Origin: Bacteroides finegoldii DSM 17565
Lineage (GTDB): Bacteria; Bacteroidota; Bacteroidia; Bacteroidales; Bacteroidaceae
Reading direction: 5' to 3'
DNA: 64,000 bases
Assembly (NCBI RefSeq): GCF_000156195.1
Contig: NZ_GG688317.1
Span: 62,001-126,000, forward strand
Part shown: positions 24,932 to 35,500 of the stretch, one piece after another
How positions within the stretch are numbered: position 1 is the first letter of the stretch
Layout: every line of letters begins with the position of its first letter
Made by a program: the position numbers and the translations under genes
The notes under the pieces: generated by a model
What the model was told of the DNA's origin: nothing
Database searches by the model: none
Seen by the model: the letters and a program-made list of their open reading frames with translations, nothing else

Positions 24932-25894
24932 TTAATGGATGGCAAATTTACTACAATCTCGGATAAAATACAAGGGAGTGAAAAAAGACTTGATGCATGA
25001 TTGCAAAAAACGTGTATGGGGATAAAGTTGTTTATGCTGAATGCAACAGACGCAACAGGCTTTCAGAATTCCAATAATACTGCCTGTCTTCATATACCGA
25101 ATTGTTCGGATGGTATATTTCTGCCTGAATGGATAGTTGCTGACAGCTTGAAAATATCTTTTTGTAACATTGCGCTGTGAGTGGTTGCTTAGGCTTTTCA
25201 GAGCAGTTTGTAGTCCTTCCCATGCATTGTATTTTTGTTCCGTATGGTAGGAAGTGGCTTGAGGATGTCTACGCCAATAGACCAGTCCTTCGTCAATGAA
25301 CTCTATTGGTCCGGAGACAACGGCAGCCAACATTAGCAAGGAGTCATAGGAGATGTTATTCTCTTGTTTCACAGCTTGCTGGAAAATGGGTAGGATATTG
25401 CGGTGGAAGAAACATTCGTGTCCCGGGACATATGGTTTCATTAATAGATAAAGTTCGTTGTAAAGTACATTAGATTTGTTTTTTTTCCCCATGGTCTGTT
25501 GAATATCCGTGGTGAATAGGTAAGAGTTATGAAAAAGTAGAGAATGATTTGTTGCGTGGTTCATCAGAATCTCTATCTTATCCGGTCGCCAGATATCATC
25601 TTGGTCGGAAGAGGCGATATATTCACCTTCAGCTTTGGCGAAGGCGGATGAAAAATTGTAATTGAATCCTAGTGGTGCCTCGTTAATATAGAGTTTGACA
25701 CGTGGGTCTCGTTTTTGATATGCTTCAATAATTGTTACTGTACGATCGGTAGAACAATCGTCTTGTATGATCAATTCATGGATGGGATAGGTCTGGCACA
25801 ATATAGAATCTATTTGCTGTTCAAGATATTTATCTCCGTTATAGGTACACATAACGACTGAAATGGAAACCGGTGAGTTCGGATTAATATTCAT
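24932..25894 (-). CDS. Family 2 glycosyltransferase
   Basis: This 320-aa GT2 enzyme has VSISVVMCTYNGDKYLEQQID at its start, LIIQDDCSTDRT, and SSDQDDIW, the DxD metal-binding motif near residue 95. A short C-terminal extension follows. It resembles rhamnosyl- and galactosyl-type transferases of O-antigen loci. It is the first gene of the minus-strand glycosyltransferase run 25894-18574. Its promoter should lie in 25895-25976; a TATTTTTG box is present on the minus strand at 25923-25930. Confidence 0.9.
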   Translation of the reverse strand: MNINPNSPVSISVVMCTYNGDKYLEQQIDSILCQTYPIHELIIQDDCSTDRTVTIIEAYQKRDPRVKLYINEAPLGFNYNFSSAFAKAEGEYIASSDQDDIWRPDKIEILMNHATNHSLLFHNSYLFTTDIQQTMGKKNKSNVLYNELYLLMKPYVPGHECFFHRNILPIFQQAVKQENNISYDSLLMLAAVVSGPIEFIDEGLVYWRRHPQATSYHTEQKYNAWEGLQTALKSLSNHSQRNVTKRYFQAVSNYPFRQKYTIRTIRYMKTGSIIGILKACCVCCIQHKQLYPHTRFLQSCIKSFFTPLYFIRDCSKFAIH

Positions 25895-25976
25895 ATTTTT
25901 GAATTTGTGTAAATACTGTCTGCAAAAATAGCCAAAGAATAATAAACTTGTTTACTTTTGTGTTGGAAATGAATAT

Positions 25977-26813
25977 ATGATTATGGAAAAGATTATATTA
26001 GTGCCGGTGGGAGGATTAGCTAATCGTATGCGCGCTGTAGCTTCTGCCGTTACCTTGACATATAGAGTAAGGAGAAAGTTGGAGGTACTATGGTTCCGTG
26101 ATTGGGGACTGAATGCTCCCTTTTTCAAAGTGTTTGAGGAACCGGAGTTGATGAATATATCCTTTTCGGAGACATCTTGCAAACATTTGCTTATGTATGA
26201 CCGTCCTCGCAGGCGTAATTTTTATCTTCCGAAACTTTTTCAGAAATTGTTGTTTGAGGATTGTCTGTATGAAAGGGACGTACGTGCTCTTTGTTATAAG
26301 GAGTCGGAGCTGGAAGAGTGGGCATCTCAAAGTGGACGGTTGTACATTGCTACTTGTGACCAGTTTGTGAATTACAGTACAAATTTACTTCGTTCTTTGT
26401 TTCACCCTGTCGCTTCCGTTTGTGAGGAAGTCGAACTCCGTTTTTGTCACTTTTCCAAGCATACGGTAGGTGTACATATTCGTCGTGCAGATCATACGGT
26501 AGCCATCCGTCAAAGTCCATTGGATTTGTTTTTTACACAGTTGGACAAAGAAAGTGATATGTATGATGATTTGTGTATCTATCTGGCAACTGATTCGGAA
26601 GAGGTGAAACAGCAGTTACGCAATCGTTATGGTAGCAGGGTGCATACGGCTGAGACGGTTTCTGATCGTGGCTCGATTTCCGGAATTAAGGATGCTGTAG
26701 CCGATATGTATACACTGTCACGCACTCAAAAGATTTATGGATCTTCAGGCAGTTCTTTTTCGGAACTGGCTGCCCAATTAGGAGATATTCCCCTGCAAAT
26801 ACTTCGTGTTTAG
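25977..26813 (+). CDS. Fucosyltransferase-like glycosyltransferase
   Basis: The 278-aa protein has the features of the fucosyltransferase superfamily (GT11/GT23/GT65-like): an N-terminal VGGLANRMRAVASAVTL loop and the donor-binding VGVHIRRADH motif near residue 160. Then come IYLATDSEEVKQQL and IYGSSGSSFSELAA near the C-terminus. It probably adds fucose to the glycan made by the neighbouring genes. It is the only transferase here on the plus strand; its stop overlaps the convergent flippase gene by 4 bp. The start may be 25977 or 25983. Confidence 0.75.
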   Translation: MIMEKIILVPVGGLANRMRAVASAVTLTYRVRRKLEVLWFRDWGLNAPFFKVFEEPELMNISFSETSCKHLLMYDRPRRRNFYLPKLFQKLLFEDCLYERDVRALCYKESELEEWASQSGRLYIATCDQFVNYSTNLLRSLFHPVASVCEEVELRFCHFSKHTVGVHIRRADHTVAIRQSPLDLFFTQLDKESDMYDDLCIYLATDSEEVKQQLRNRYGSRVHTAETVSDRGSISGIKDAVADMYTLSRTQKIYGSSGSSFSELAAQLGDIPLQILRV

Positions 26814-28252
26814 ATTTTCTTTCTTATAAATTCAATGCACTCACGGAATATCACGGATTGTAATTTCCATAAAATCAGAGCGTACAAAAATACTACCAGC
26901 ACTATTTTTATTAGTAAGGATAAATATAGATTCCGGATTCCGAGAGTGATATAATAAGCGGAGGCAGTCAATGTGGCTGCTAATAAGAAATAAGGAGCGA
27001 TATCCTTGAGTACACAGGATAGAGTCAAAGGTATTTCTCTTTTGACGAAGAAATACCAGACAAAAAGCCATAAGATATTGATGGTAATGAACAGATAAAT
27101 CATCATTGTGATACCATAAGGATAGCTGAGACATGCTGTGATAAGTTGCAAAATGCTGAGTGTGATATTGCAGAACATAAACACGGAAGAACGTCCCCGG
27201 CTGACCAACAGGTTTGAGAACAGGTTATTAATAGGGATAAACGCACCCCAGATACAGAGCAACTGCATCATTTGGGCGGAAACGAGCCATTTATCAGTAA
27301 TGGTAATCACGATGAACTCTTTGGATACAATGCTGAGGCCGAACATGGCAGGGAAAGAGATAAATGCGGTGAAGCGCAGCATTTTACGGAATACGGCTAC
27401 CTGACGCTGGGTGTCTTCCGTTATGCTTGCTAATACGGGCTGGGCTACTCCGTTAATCATTCCTGTGATTAAGGAATGTCCCATGTTATTCCATTTGTTT
27501 GCTTGGCTGAAATCTCCTACTGCCTGCTTGGTATAGAATTTCCCTAATAGTACGGAGAACAGATTGTTGTTGATAGTCATGAATATGTTGGTAATTAACA
27601 TTTTACTACTAAAACCGAACATCTCTTTTATAGGAGAAAAGTCGAAATGGAAGCTAGGCATCCATTTGGCGAAGTACCAATTGAGTATAACGACAACTGC
27701 TACGTATACAAGTGATTGTATGGCTATGCCCCAATAGGCAAATCCATTTACGGCAAGGACTATTGCTGTAATACCGGATAATGTAAGTGAGGAAAGGGAA
27801 ATAATCGTATTTTCTTTCACTTTGAGGTTGCGGAAAAGGATGGCGCGTGGAGCGATCCCTAAACTAGCGATAAAAAAACTTAGGAAAGTCAGTCGGGAAA
27901 GGGGGACTAATTCCGGCGTACGGTAAAACTCGGCAATCAGTGGAGCCGACAGGTAGAGCAATATATATAAGATGGCGCTACAAGAAACACTAAACCAGAA
28001 TACGGCATTGTAATCTTTGTCCGAAGCATTTTTACGGTTGACCAAAGCGGAGATGAAACCGCTTTCCTGTAGGATGTTGGCTATCGTTGAAAAGATGGTC
28101 AGCATACCGATCATGCCATAATCGGAGCGTGACAACAAACGAGCCAAAACAATTCCGAAAAGAAGCCCCAGCAACTGCTGTAAGCTGTTGCTGAGTCCTC
28201 CCCAAAATAATCCTTTGGCTGTCTTTTGTCTCAGTGATTGCTCTTCACCCAT
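26810..28252 (-). CDS. Polysaccharide flippase (MOP superfamily, WzxC-like)
   Basis: This 480-aa integral membrane protein should move lipid-linked glycan units across the inner membrane. It has about 12-14 hydrophobic segments and the family start QKTAKGLFWGGLSNSLQQLLGL, with ARLLSRSDYGMIGMLTIF following. Length and pattern match WzxC/TuaB-type exporters. It begins 4 bp after the metG stop and may be read from the metG promoter. Its presence with several transferases suggests a flippase-dependent surface glycan, though a Wzy polymerase is not seen. Confidence 0.9.
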   Translation of the reverse strand: MGEEQSLRQKTAKGLFWGGLSNSLQQLLGLLFGIVLARLLSRSDYGMIGMLTIFSTIANILQESGFISALVNRKNASDKDYNAVFWFSVSCSAILYILLYLSAPLIAEFYRTPELVPLSRLTFLSFFIASLGIAPRAILFRNLKVKENTIISLSSLTLSGITAIVLAVNGFAYWGIAIQSLVYVAVVVILNWYFAKWMPSFHFDFSPIKEMFGFSSKMLITNIFMTINNNLFSVLLGKFYTKQAVGDFSQANKWNNMGHSLITGMINGVAQPVLASITEDTQRQVAVFRKMLRFTAFISFPAMFGLSIVSKEFIVITITDKWLVSAQMMQLLCIWGAFIPINNLFSNLLVSRGRSSVFMFCNITLSILQLITACLSYPYGITMMIYLFITINILWLFVWYFFVKREIPLTLSCVLKDIAPYFLLAATLTASAYYITLGIRNLYLSLLIKIVLVVFLYALILWKLQSVIFRECIEFIRKKI

Positions 28253-28256
28253 TTTT

Positions 28257-30296
28257 TTATTTTACTTCGCTGCCCGGCTTTACCTCCCGTCCCGGCATAA
28301 TAACAGCCAAACTGCCATCATTATTTTCGGCGCTCAGAATCATTCCTTCGCTGACGATACCTTTCAGTTTGCGCGGGGCAAGATTGGCGATGAAGCAAAC
28401 CTGTTTGCCTGCCAGTTCTTCCGGTTGATAGTGTTTGGCAATGCCCGATACGATAGTACGTGTTTCCAGTCCGTCATCGATTTTGAATTGCAACAACTTA
28501 TCTGCCTTTGGTACTTTCTGGCATTCGAGGATAGTACCTACACGGATATCCAATTTCGTGAAATCATCGAATTCGATGTTCGGACGAATCGGATTGGCTT
28601 TGTAGTTTGCTTCTTCGTTTGCTTTTTTAGTATCAAGCAACTTCTGTACTTGTGCTTCGATAGTAGCGTCTTCGATCTTTTCAAACAGCAGTTCCGGCTT
28701 ATTCAACTGATGGCCTACGGGCAGCAGATTGTCTTTTCCTAGTTCAGCCCATTCGAATGTGTCCATATTCAGCATCTTACGGAGTTTCTCCGAACTGAAC
28801 GGCAGGAACGGATCAAAAGCGATGGCGAGGTTGGCAACCAGCTGTAGGGAAATGTTTAAGATAGTGCCTACACGCTCCATATCTGTTTTGGCCAATTTCC
28901 ACGGTTCTGTGTCGGCCAGATATTTGTTACCGATACGTGCCAGATTCATGGCTTCTTTCTGTGCATCGCGGAATTTGAAAATGTCGAGCAGTTTTTCTAC
29001 TTCTGCTTTTACGTCTGCGAATTCTTTCAGAGTTTCCTTGTCATAGTCAGTCAATTCGCCCTGTGCAGGTACTTTTCCGTCAAAGTACTTTTGGGTAAGT
29101 ACCATAGCACGATTCACAAAGTTGCCATATACAGCGACCAGTTCGTTATTGTTGCGTGCCTGGAAGTCTTTCCAGGTGAAGTCATTGTCTTTTGTTTCCG
29201 GTGCATTGGCGGTCAGTACATAGCGGAGTACGTCTTGCTTTCCGGGAAAATCGGCTAGATATTCGTGCAGCCATACAGCCCAATTGCGGGAAGTGGAAAT
29301 TTTATCTCCTTCCAGGTTTAGGAATTCGTTGCTCGGCACGTTGTCCGGCAGAATGTAACTGCCTTCAGCTTTCAGCATTGCAGGGAATACGATGCAATGG
29401 AATACGATGTTGTCCTTGCCGATGAAGTGAATCAAACGGGTTTCAGGATCTTTCCACCATGTTTCCCAACTATCGGGAAGCAGTTCTTTGGTATTGGAAA
29501 TGTATCCGATAGGCGCGTCAAACCATACGTACAAAACTTTTCCTTCTGCTCCTTCTACGGGAACGGGGATTCCCCAATCGAGGTCGCGGCTTACGGCACG
29601 TGGCTGCAAGCCCATGTCGAGCCAGCTTTTGCATTGACCGTATACGTTGGGACGCCATTCTTTATGATCTTCCAGAATCCATTTGCGCAGCCATGCCTCA
29701 TGTTTGTCGAGGGGAAGATACCAATGCTTGGTTTCTTTCATTACCGGCTTGCTCCCGCTGATGGCGCTTTTCGGATTAATGAGATCTGTCGGAGAGAGTG
29801 AAGTACCGCATTTCTCACATTGGTCACCGTATGCTCCTTCCGAGTGGCAGTGAGGACATTCTCCGGTGATATAACGGTCGGCGAGGAATGTTTTAGCTTC
29901 TTTATCGTAGTATTGCTCAGACGTTTTTTCGATAAATTCTCCTTTGTCGTACAATGTTTTGAAGAAGTCCGAAGCTAGTTGGTGATGGGTCGGTGAACTG
30001 GTGCGGCTATACACATCGAATGAGATTCCGAATTCCTCAAATGACTTTTTAATTAAGGAATGGTAACGGTCTACTACATCCTGCGGGGTGATTCCTTCCT
30101 TCTTGGCACGGATCGTGATAGGCACTCCGTGTTCGTCCGAACCGCCGATGAATAATACATCTTCTTTTTTCAGGCGCAGATAGCGTACATAAATATCTGC
30201 GGGTACGTATACACCGGCCAGATGACCGATGTGGACAGGTCCGTTCGCATAGGGCAATGCCGATGTGACGGTGGTTCTTTTGAATTTCTTTTCCAT
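28257..30296 (-). CDS. metG: Methionyl-tRNA synthetase
   Basis: The 679-aa enzyme charges tRNA-Met. It shows the class I signature [13 protein letters not shown] near residue 14, a four-Cys zinc knuckle (CPHCHS...CEKCG), the KMSKS loop as KISTS, and a C-terminal Trbp/EMAP-type tRNA-binding domain ([15 protein letters not shown]) from about 575. I chose ATG 30296, where the protein begins [19 protein letters not shown]; the frame is open 32 codons further but the promoter box lies inside that extension. It is adjacent to a flippase gene downstream, which is probably incidental. Confidence 0.96.
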   Translation of the reverse strand: MEKKFKRTTVTSALPYANGPVHIGHLAGVYVPADIYVRYLRLKKEDVLFIGGSDEHGVPITIRAKKEGITPQDVVDRYHSLIKKSFEEFGISFDVYSRTSSPTHHQLASDFFKTLYDKGEFIEKTSEQYYDKEAKTFLADRYITGECPHCHSEGAYGDQCEKCGTSLSPTDLINPKSAISGSKPVMKETKHWYLPLDKHEAWLRKWILEDHKEWRPNVYGQCKSWLDMGLQPRAVSRDLDWGIPVPVEGAEGKVLYVWFDAPIGYISNTKELLPDSWETWWKDPETRLIHFIGKDNIVFHCIVFPAMLKAEGSYILPDNVPSNEFLNLEGDKISTSRNWAVWLHEYLADFPGKQDVLRYVLTANAPETKDNDFTWKDFQARNNNELVAVYGNFVNRAMVLTQKYFDGKVPAQGELTDYDKETLKEFADVKAEVEKLLDIFKFRDAQKEAMNLARIGNKYLADTEPWKLAKTDMERVGTILNISLQLVANLAIAFDPFLPFSSEKLRKMLNMDTFEWAELGKDNLLPVGHQLNKPELLFEKIEDATIEAQVQKLLDTKKANEEANYKANPIRPNIEFDDFTKLDIRVGTILECQKVPKADKLLQFKIDDGLETRTIVSGIAKHYQPEELAGKQVCFIANLAPRKLKGIVSEGMILSAENNDGSLAVIMPGREVKPGSEVK

Positions 30297-30335
30297 TGTA
30301 TCGTGTGATTTTATTGTTTTCAGCTTTGTAATGTG

Positions 30336-30343
30336 CAAAGATA
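30336..30343 (-). promoter_or_regulatory. Candidate metG promoter
   Basis: TATCTTTG on the minus strand, 40 bp before the metG ATG. It lies back to back with the CoA-ligase promoter at 30378. Confidence 0.55.
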
Positions 30344-30377
30344 GTGACTTTTCTTTCTTTTTTCTCGTAAGAAAGAA

Positions 30378-30385
30378 TATATTTG
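30378..30385 (+). promoter_or_regulatory. Candidate promoter of the CoA-ligase gene
   Basis: TATATTTG on plus, 31 bp before the ATG at 30417. No clear -33 box is seen. Confidence 0.5.
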
Positions 30386-30416
30386 TATTCAAGTTAAACG
30401 AAAATTAGAGTATGAT

Positions 30417-32477
30417 ATGATAACAACCCAGTTGCTGCGCCCTGAGAGCATTGTTGTAGTAGGGGCTTCAAATAATGTACATAAGCCGGGTGGCGCAATA
30501 TTAAAGAACCTGATAAACGGGGGTTATCAGGGAGAACTTCGGGCTGTGAACCCAAAAGAGAAAGAAGTGCAGGGAGTTCCTGCCTTTGCGGATGTGCAGG
30601 ACGTGCCTGATACGGACCTTGCGGTATTGGCGGTTCCTGCTTCAATGTGTCCTGGCATCGTAGAAACATTGGCTGGTCGGAAGCATACCCGGGCTTTTAT
30701 CATACTTTCTGCCGGCTTTGGTGAGGAGACTCATGAGGGGGCATTGTTGGAAGAACGTATTCTGGAAACTGTAAACAAATATGGCGCGTCGTTGATAGGA
30801 CCTAACTGCATCGGATTGATGAATACTTGGCACCATAGTGTGTTCAGTCAACCAATTCCAAATTTAAGTCCGAAAGGAGTGGATCTTATCTCCAGTTCGG
30901 GTGCTACAGCCGTATTCATTTTGGAAAGCGCGGTGACTAAGGGATTGCAGTTCAACTCTGTATGGTCGGTAGGGAACGCCAAACAGATTGGGGTGGAGGA
31001 TGTATTACAGTTTATGGATGAGAACTTCGATTCTGAAAAAGATTCACGAATCAAATTGCTCTATATTGAAAGTATCCAAAATCCGGACCGATTATTATTC
31101 CATGCTTCTTCATTGATAAGAAAAGGGTGTAAGATTGCAGCGATTAAGGCGGGAAGCTCGGAAAGTGGAAGCCGTGCGGCTTCTTCGCATACGGGAGCTA
31201 TTGCCAGCTCGGATTCTGCTGTTGAGGCTTTGTTTCGTAAAGCGGGAATTGTACGTTGTTTCTCACGTGAGGAGCTGACTACTGTCGGTTGTGTGTTTAC
31301 CTTGCCCGAACTGAAGGGAAAGAATTTTGCGATTATCACTCATGCCGGAGGTCCCGGAGTAATGCTGACGGATGCGTTGAGCAAGGGGGGGCTGAATGTG
31401 CCGAAGTTAGAAGGTAACCTGGCAGAAGAACTGAAAGCGCAACTCTTTCCGGGAGCTGCTGTCGGTAATCCGATTGATATTCTTGCTACGGGAACTCCGG
31501 AACATCTGCGTCTTTGTATTGACTATTGTGAAGAGAAATTTAAGAATATAGATGCTGTGATGGCCATTTTTGGAACTCCGGGACTAGTCACTATGTTCGA
31601 GATGTACGATGTGCTTCATGAGAAAATGCAGGTTTGCAGTAAGCCGATTTTCCCGATACTTCCTTCCATCAATACAGCTGGAGCGGAAGTGGCAGCGTTC
31701 CTTGCTAAAGGTCACGTGAACTTTTCGGATGAGGTCACATTAGGGACTGCTCTTTCCCGCATTGTGAATGCTCCTAAACCAGCAGTTCCTGAAATAGAAC
31801 TGTTCGGAGTGGATGTTCCGAGAATTCGGCGGATCATTGATTCTATTCCGGATGACGGATATATCGCGCCTCATCATGTACAGGCTTTGCTTCATGCAGC
31901 CGGTATTCCGCTTGTAGATGAATTTGTGTCGGATAATAAGGAAGAAGTGGTGGCTTTTGCCCGTCGTTGCGGATTTCCGGTGGTGGCAAAAGTCGTTGGA
32001 CCTGTGCATAAATCGGATGTTGGCGGGGTCGTGTTGAATATCAAGAGTGAGCAACATTTGTCTCTGGAGTTTGACCGTATGATGCAAATAGCTGATGCGA
32101 AAGCAATCATGGTACAGCCAATGCTGAAAGGTACGGAACTTTTCATTGGAGCGAAATATGAGGAGAAGTTCGGGCATGTGGTCCTTTGTGGTCTGGGAGG
32201 TATTTTTGTGGAAGTGCTGAAGGATGTCTCTTCAGGTTTGGCCCCACTTTCTTATGAAGAGGCTTATTCGATGATTCATTCGCTGAGGGCTTATAAAATC
32301 ATACAGGGGACACGTGGACAAAAGGGGGTGAATGAAGATAAATTTGCTGAAATTATAGTCCGTCTTTCTACCTTGCTCCGCTTTGCGACAGAGATTAAAG
32401 AAATGGATATAAACCCGCTTTTGGCTACAGAAAAGGCGGTTGTGGCAGTTGACGCACGTATCAGAATAGAGAAATAA
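30417..32477 (+). CDS. Acyl-CoA synthetase / acetate-CoA ligase (NDP-forming)
   Basis: This 686-aa protein fuses both subunits of an NDP-forming acyl-CoA synthetase, which interconverts acyl-CoA and acid with ATP or GTP formation. Order: CoA-binding Rossmann domain (SIVVVGASNNVHKPGG near 12), succinyl-CoA-ligase-like domain with SHTGA (His258, the likely phosphorylated histidine), then an ATP-grasp domain from about residue 480 (GFPVVAKVVGPVHKSDVGGV, EMDINPLL). Likely roles are acetate or other short-chain acid production with energy conservation. It is monocistronic between metG and the HTCS gene. Confidence 0.92.
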   Translation: MITTQLLRPESIVVVGASNNVHKPGGAILKNLINGGYQGELRAVNPKEKEVQGVPAFADVQDVPDTDLAVLAVPASMCPGIVETLAGRKHTRAFIILSAGFGEETHEGALLEERILETVNKYGASLIGPNCIGLMNTWHHSVFSQPIPNLSPKGVDLISSSGATAVFILESAVTKGLQFNSVWSVGNAKQIGVEDVLQFMDENFDSEKDSRIKLLYIESIQNPDRLLFHASSLIRKGCKIAAIKAGSSESGSRAASSHTGAIASSDSAVEALFRKAGIVRCFSREELTTVGCVFTLPELKGKNFAIITHAGGPGVMLTDALSKGGLNVPKLEGNLAEELKAQLFPGAAVGNPIDILATGTPEHLRLCIDYCEEKFKNIDAVMAIFGTPGLVTMFEMYDVLHEKMQVCSKPIFPILPSINTAGAEVAAFLAKGHVNFSDEVTLGTALSRIVNAPKPAVPEIELFGVDVPRIRRIIDSIPDDGYIAPHHVQALLHAAGIPLVDEFVSDNKEEVVAFARRCGFPVVAKVVGPVHKSDVGGVVLNIKSEQHLSLEFDRMMQIADAKAIMVQPMLKGTELFIGAKYEEKFGHVVLCGLGGIFVEVLKDVSSGLAPLSYEEAYSMIHSLRAYKIIQGTRGQKGVNEDKFAEIIVRLSTLLRFATEIKEMDINPLLATEKAVVAVDARIRIEK

Positions 32478-32510
32478 GACTATTTTTTCATTCATTGGGA
32501 CGTATTTATC

Positions 32511-32559
32511 ATCTTCCCGTTGTTATTTTGCCTACATTTGGTAACTCAAACGGGAAGAT
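32511..32559. promoter_or_regulatory. Promoter of the HTCS gene within an 11-bp inverted repeat
   Basis: ATCTTCCCGTT (32511-32521) and AACGGGAAGAT (32549-32559) are perfect inverted repeats with a 27-bp spacer that contains the -7 box TACATTTG (32533-32540). The layout fits an operator for a dimer acting on the HTCS promoter. The gene ATG is 16 bp downstream. Confidence 0.6.
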
Positions 32560-32575
32560 AGAAAACACGTATGTT

Positions 32576-35500
32576 ATGAAAAAAGCACTGACACTTTTAT
32601 TCTGTTTTATTTGCTACCAGATAAGCTGTCATGCACAAGTGGCGGACGAATGCCATTATTTCAAAAACCTGAGCGTGCAGAACGGGTTATCCCAAAATAC
32701 AGTCAATACGATTCTGCAGGATAAGCAAGGGTTTATGTGGTTCGGTACGAAGGATGGATTGAATCGGTATGACGGCTTGTCGTTCCGTAAATTCAAGCAC
32801 GATGACCGTAGCCAACGAAGTATCGGCAACAATTTCATCACAGCGCTTTATGAAGACGAGAAAGGAAATATCTGGGTAGGCACGGATGTGGGGCTTTATA
32901 TTTATTATCCGGAAAAGGACTTCTTTGAGCATTTCACGGAACTGAGTGCGGAAAACACGAAAATAGAACATACCGTGACTGCAATCTCCGGCGACAATCA
33001 AGGTTGTGTCTGGGTGGCGGTAGAATCTCAAGGTCTCTTCTGCTATGAACTGGAAAAAGAGAAACTTCGGAACTATACGTTAGAGAATTTCTCTTTTCTT
33101 ACCACTAATGTGCAGACTTTCGTCTTTGATAATAGCGGAACCCTTTGGATAGGCTGTTACGGTGACGGTCTTTTCTATTCGAAAGACCGCTTGAAAACGC
33201 TCCATCCTTATCGCTCTCCGATAGATAATAAAGAAACCTATGCGAACGATGTAGTGATAAGTCTTGCGAAAGGGGCATACAACTGTCTGTATGTCGGCTC
33301 TTTGAAAGGTGGAGTGAAGGAACTGAACCTGACCTCAAACAAATTGCATGATTTGCTCTTGGCAGATGAGAACGGGGAATCTGTATTTTGTCGTGAACTG
33401 CTGATGGCTTCCGACAATGAGCTGTGGATTGGCGCAGAGTCAGGACTTTATATTTATAATCTCCGGCTGGGGAAATTTGTTCACTTGCGCAGTTCGATCA
33501 ATGACCCTTACTCCTTGTCCGATAATGCTATTTATTCGCTGTGCAAGGATCGTGAAGGTGGTATCTGGATTGGTTCTTATTTCGGTGGTGTAAACTATTA
33601 TCCCCGTTTCTATACGAATTTTGAGAAGTATTATCCGAAAGGGACAGAAAACGGGCTGCAGGGAAAGCGGGTACGTGAATTCTGCCAGGATAATCAGGGA
33701 GTCCTGTGGATTGGCACGGAAGACGGTGGCCTGAACCGCTTTAACCCGAAGACTAAGACTTTCTCTTTCTTCACGCCAAGCAATGCCTTTACGAACGTGC
33801 ACGGATTGTGCCTGATTGGCGACCATCTTTGGGTAGGCACTTTCTCGAAAGGGGTGAAAGTGGTGGACACACACACGGGAGCTATTGTGAAAACATACCG
33901 GAAAACAGATTCGCCGCGTTCGTTGATAGATAATAGTGTTTTCTCCATTTGCCGGACAACGACGGGAGATATTTATTTGGGCACATTATTCGGCTTGCTG
34001 CGTTATAATGAGCAGTCCGACGATTTTGACCGGATTCCGGAACTGAACGGCCGGTTTGTATATGACATCAAAGAAGACTCCAGCGGAAACCTTTGGCTGG
34101 CAACTTATGCAAACGGTGCTTACTGTTATAATGTGAGTGAGAAGAAATGGAAGAATTACCTGCATGATGAAAGCAATCCGAAAAGCCTTCCTTACGACAA
34201 GGTAGTGAGTGTCTTCGAGGATTCCCACCGGCAGGTCTGGCTCACGACGCAGGGTGGCGGCTTCTGTTTGTTCCATCCGGAGACGGAAACCTTCACCAGT
34301 TATAATCTGGCGGACGGATTGCCAAACGACGTCGTTTATCAGATTGTGGAAGATAAAGAAGGGCTTTTCTGGCTGACAACCAATAATGGTTTGGTATGTT
34401 TCCAGCCTACCACCGGAGCTATGAAAGTATATACCACTTCCAACGGTTTGCTGGGCGACCAGTTCAATTATCGTTCAAGTTTTGAAACGGAAGACGGTAC
34501 GATCTATCTGGGAAGTATCGACGGCTTTGTGGCTTTCAATCCCAAGAACTTTTCAGAGAACAAGTCGCTTCCGTCTATCGTGATTACTGATTTTCTGCTC
34601 TTTGGCAAGGAAGTGTATGTAGGCGAACCGGGTTCTCCGTTGGAGAAGAGCATCACCTTTTCCGACGAACTTGTACTTCAATCCAATCAGAACTCTTTCT
34701 CTTTCCGTGTGGCGGCACTGGACTTCCAGGCTCCGAGAATGAGCAGGATAATGTATAAGCTGGACGGTTTTGATGCAGACTGGCTGACAGTAGGCGAGAG
34801 CCCTATCGTCACTTACTCCAACCTGCGGTATGGCAATTACACTTTCCGGGTGAAAGTCTCTAATAGCGACGGGGTATGGAATGAAGAGGGAATATCCCTG
34901 AAAGTACATATTCTTCCGCCTTTCTATCTTTCCGTCTGGGCTTATATCGTGTATGCTTTGCTGATTATAGGTTGTTCTCTGTATACGGTTATGTATTTCA
35001 AGAGACGCAGCAACAGGAAGCATCGTCGGCAGATGGAGAAATTCGAACAGGAAAAGGAACGCGAAGTATATAATGCGAAGATTGACTTTTTTACGAATGT
35101 GGCCCATGAGATACGTACTCCGTTGACATTGATTAAAGGTCCGTTGGAAAATATCATACTAAAGAAGCAAGTGGATACGGAAACCCGTGAGGACTTGAAC
35201 GTCATGAAGCAGAATACGGAGCGGTTATTGAACCTGACCAATCAGTTGCTTGATTTCCGCAAGACGGAGAGACAGGGATTCCGACTGAACTTTACTGAAT
35301 GTAATGTTACCGAAATCTTGAAAGAAACTCATAAACGCTTTACTTCCCTTGCCAAGCAGAAAGGGTTGGATTTTGTTTTGCAGATGCCGGAAAAGGATTT
35401 TTATGCTCATATCAATCAGGAAGCATTTACGAAAATCATCAGCAATTTGCTGAACAATGGGGTGAAATATGCGGAAAGTTACGTGCATATATCGCTGGCA

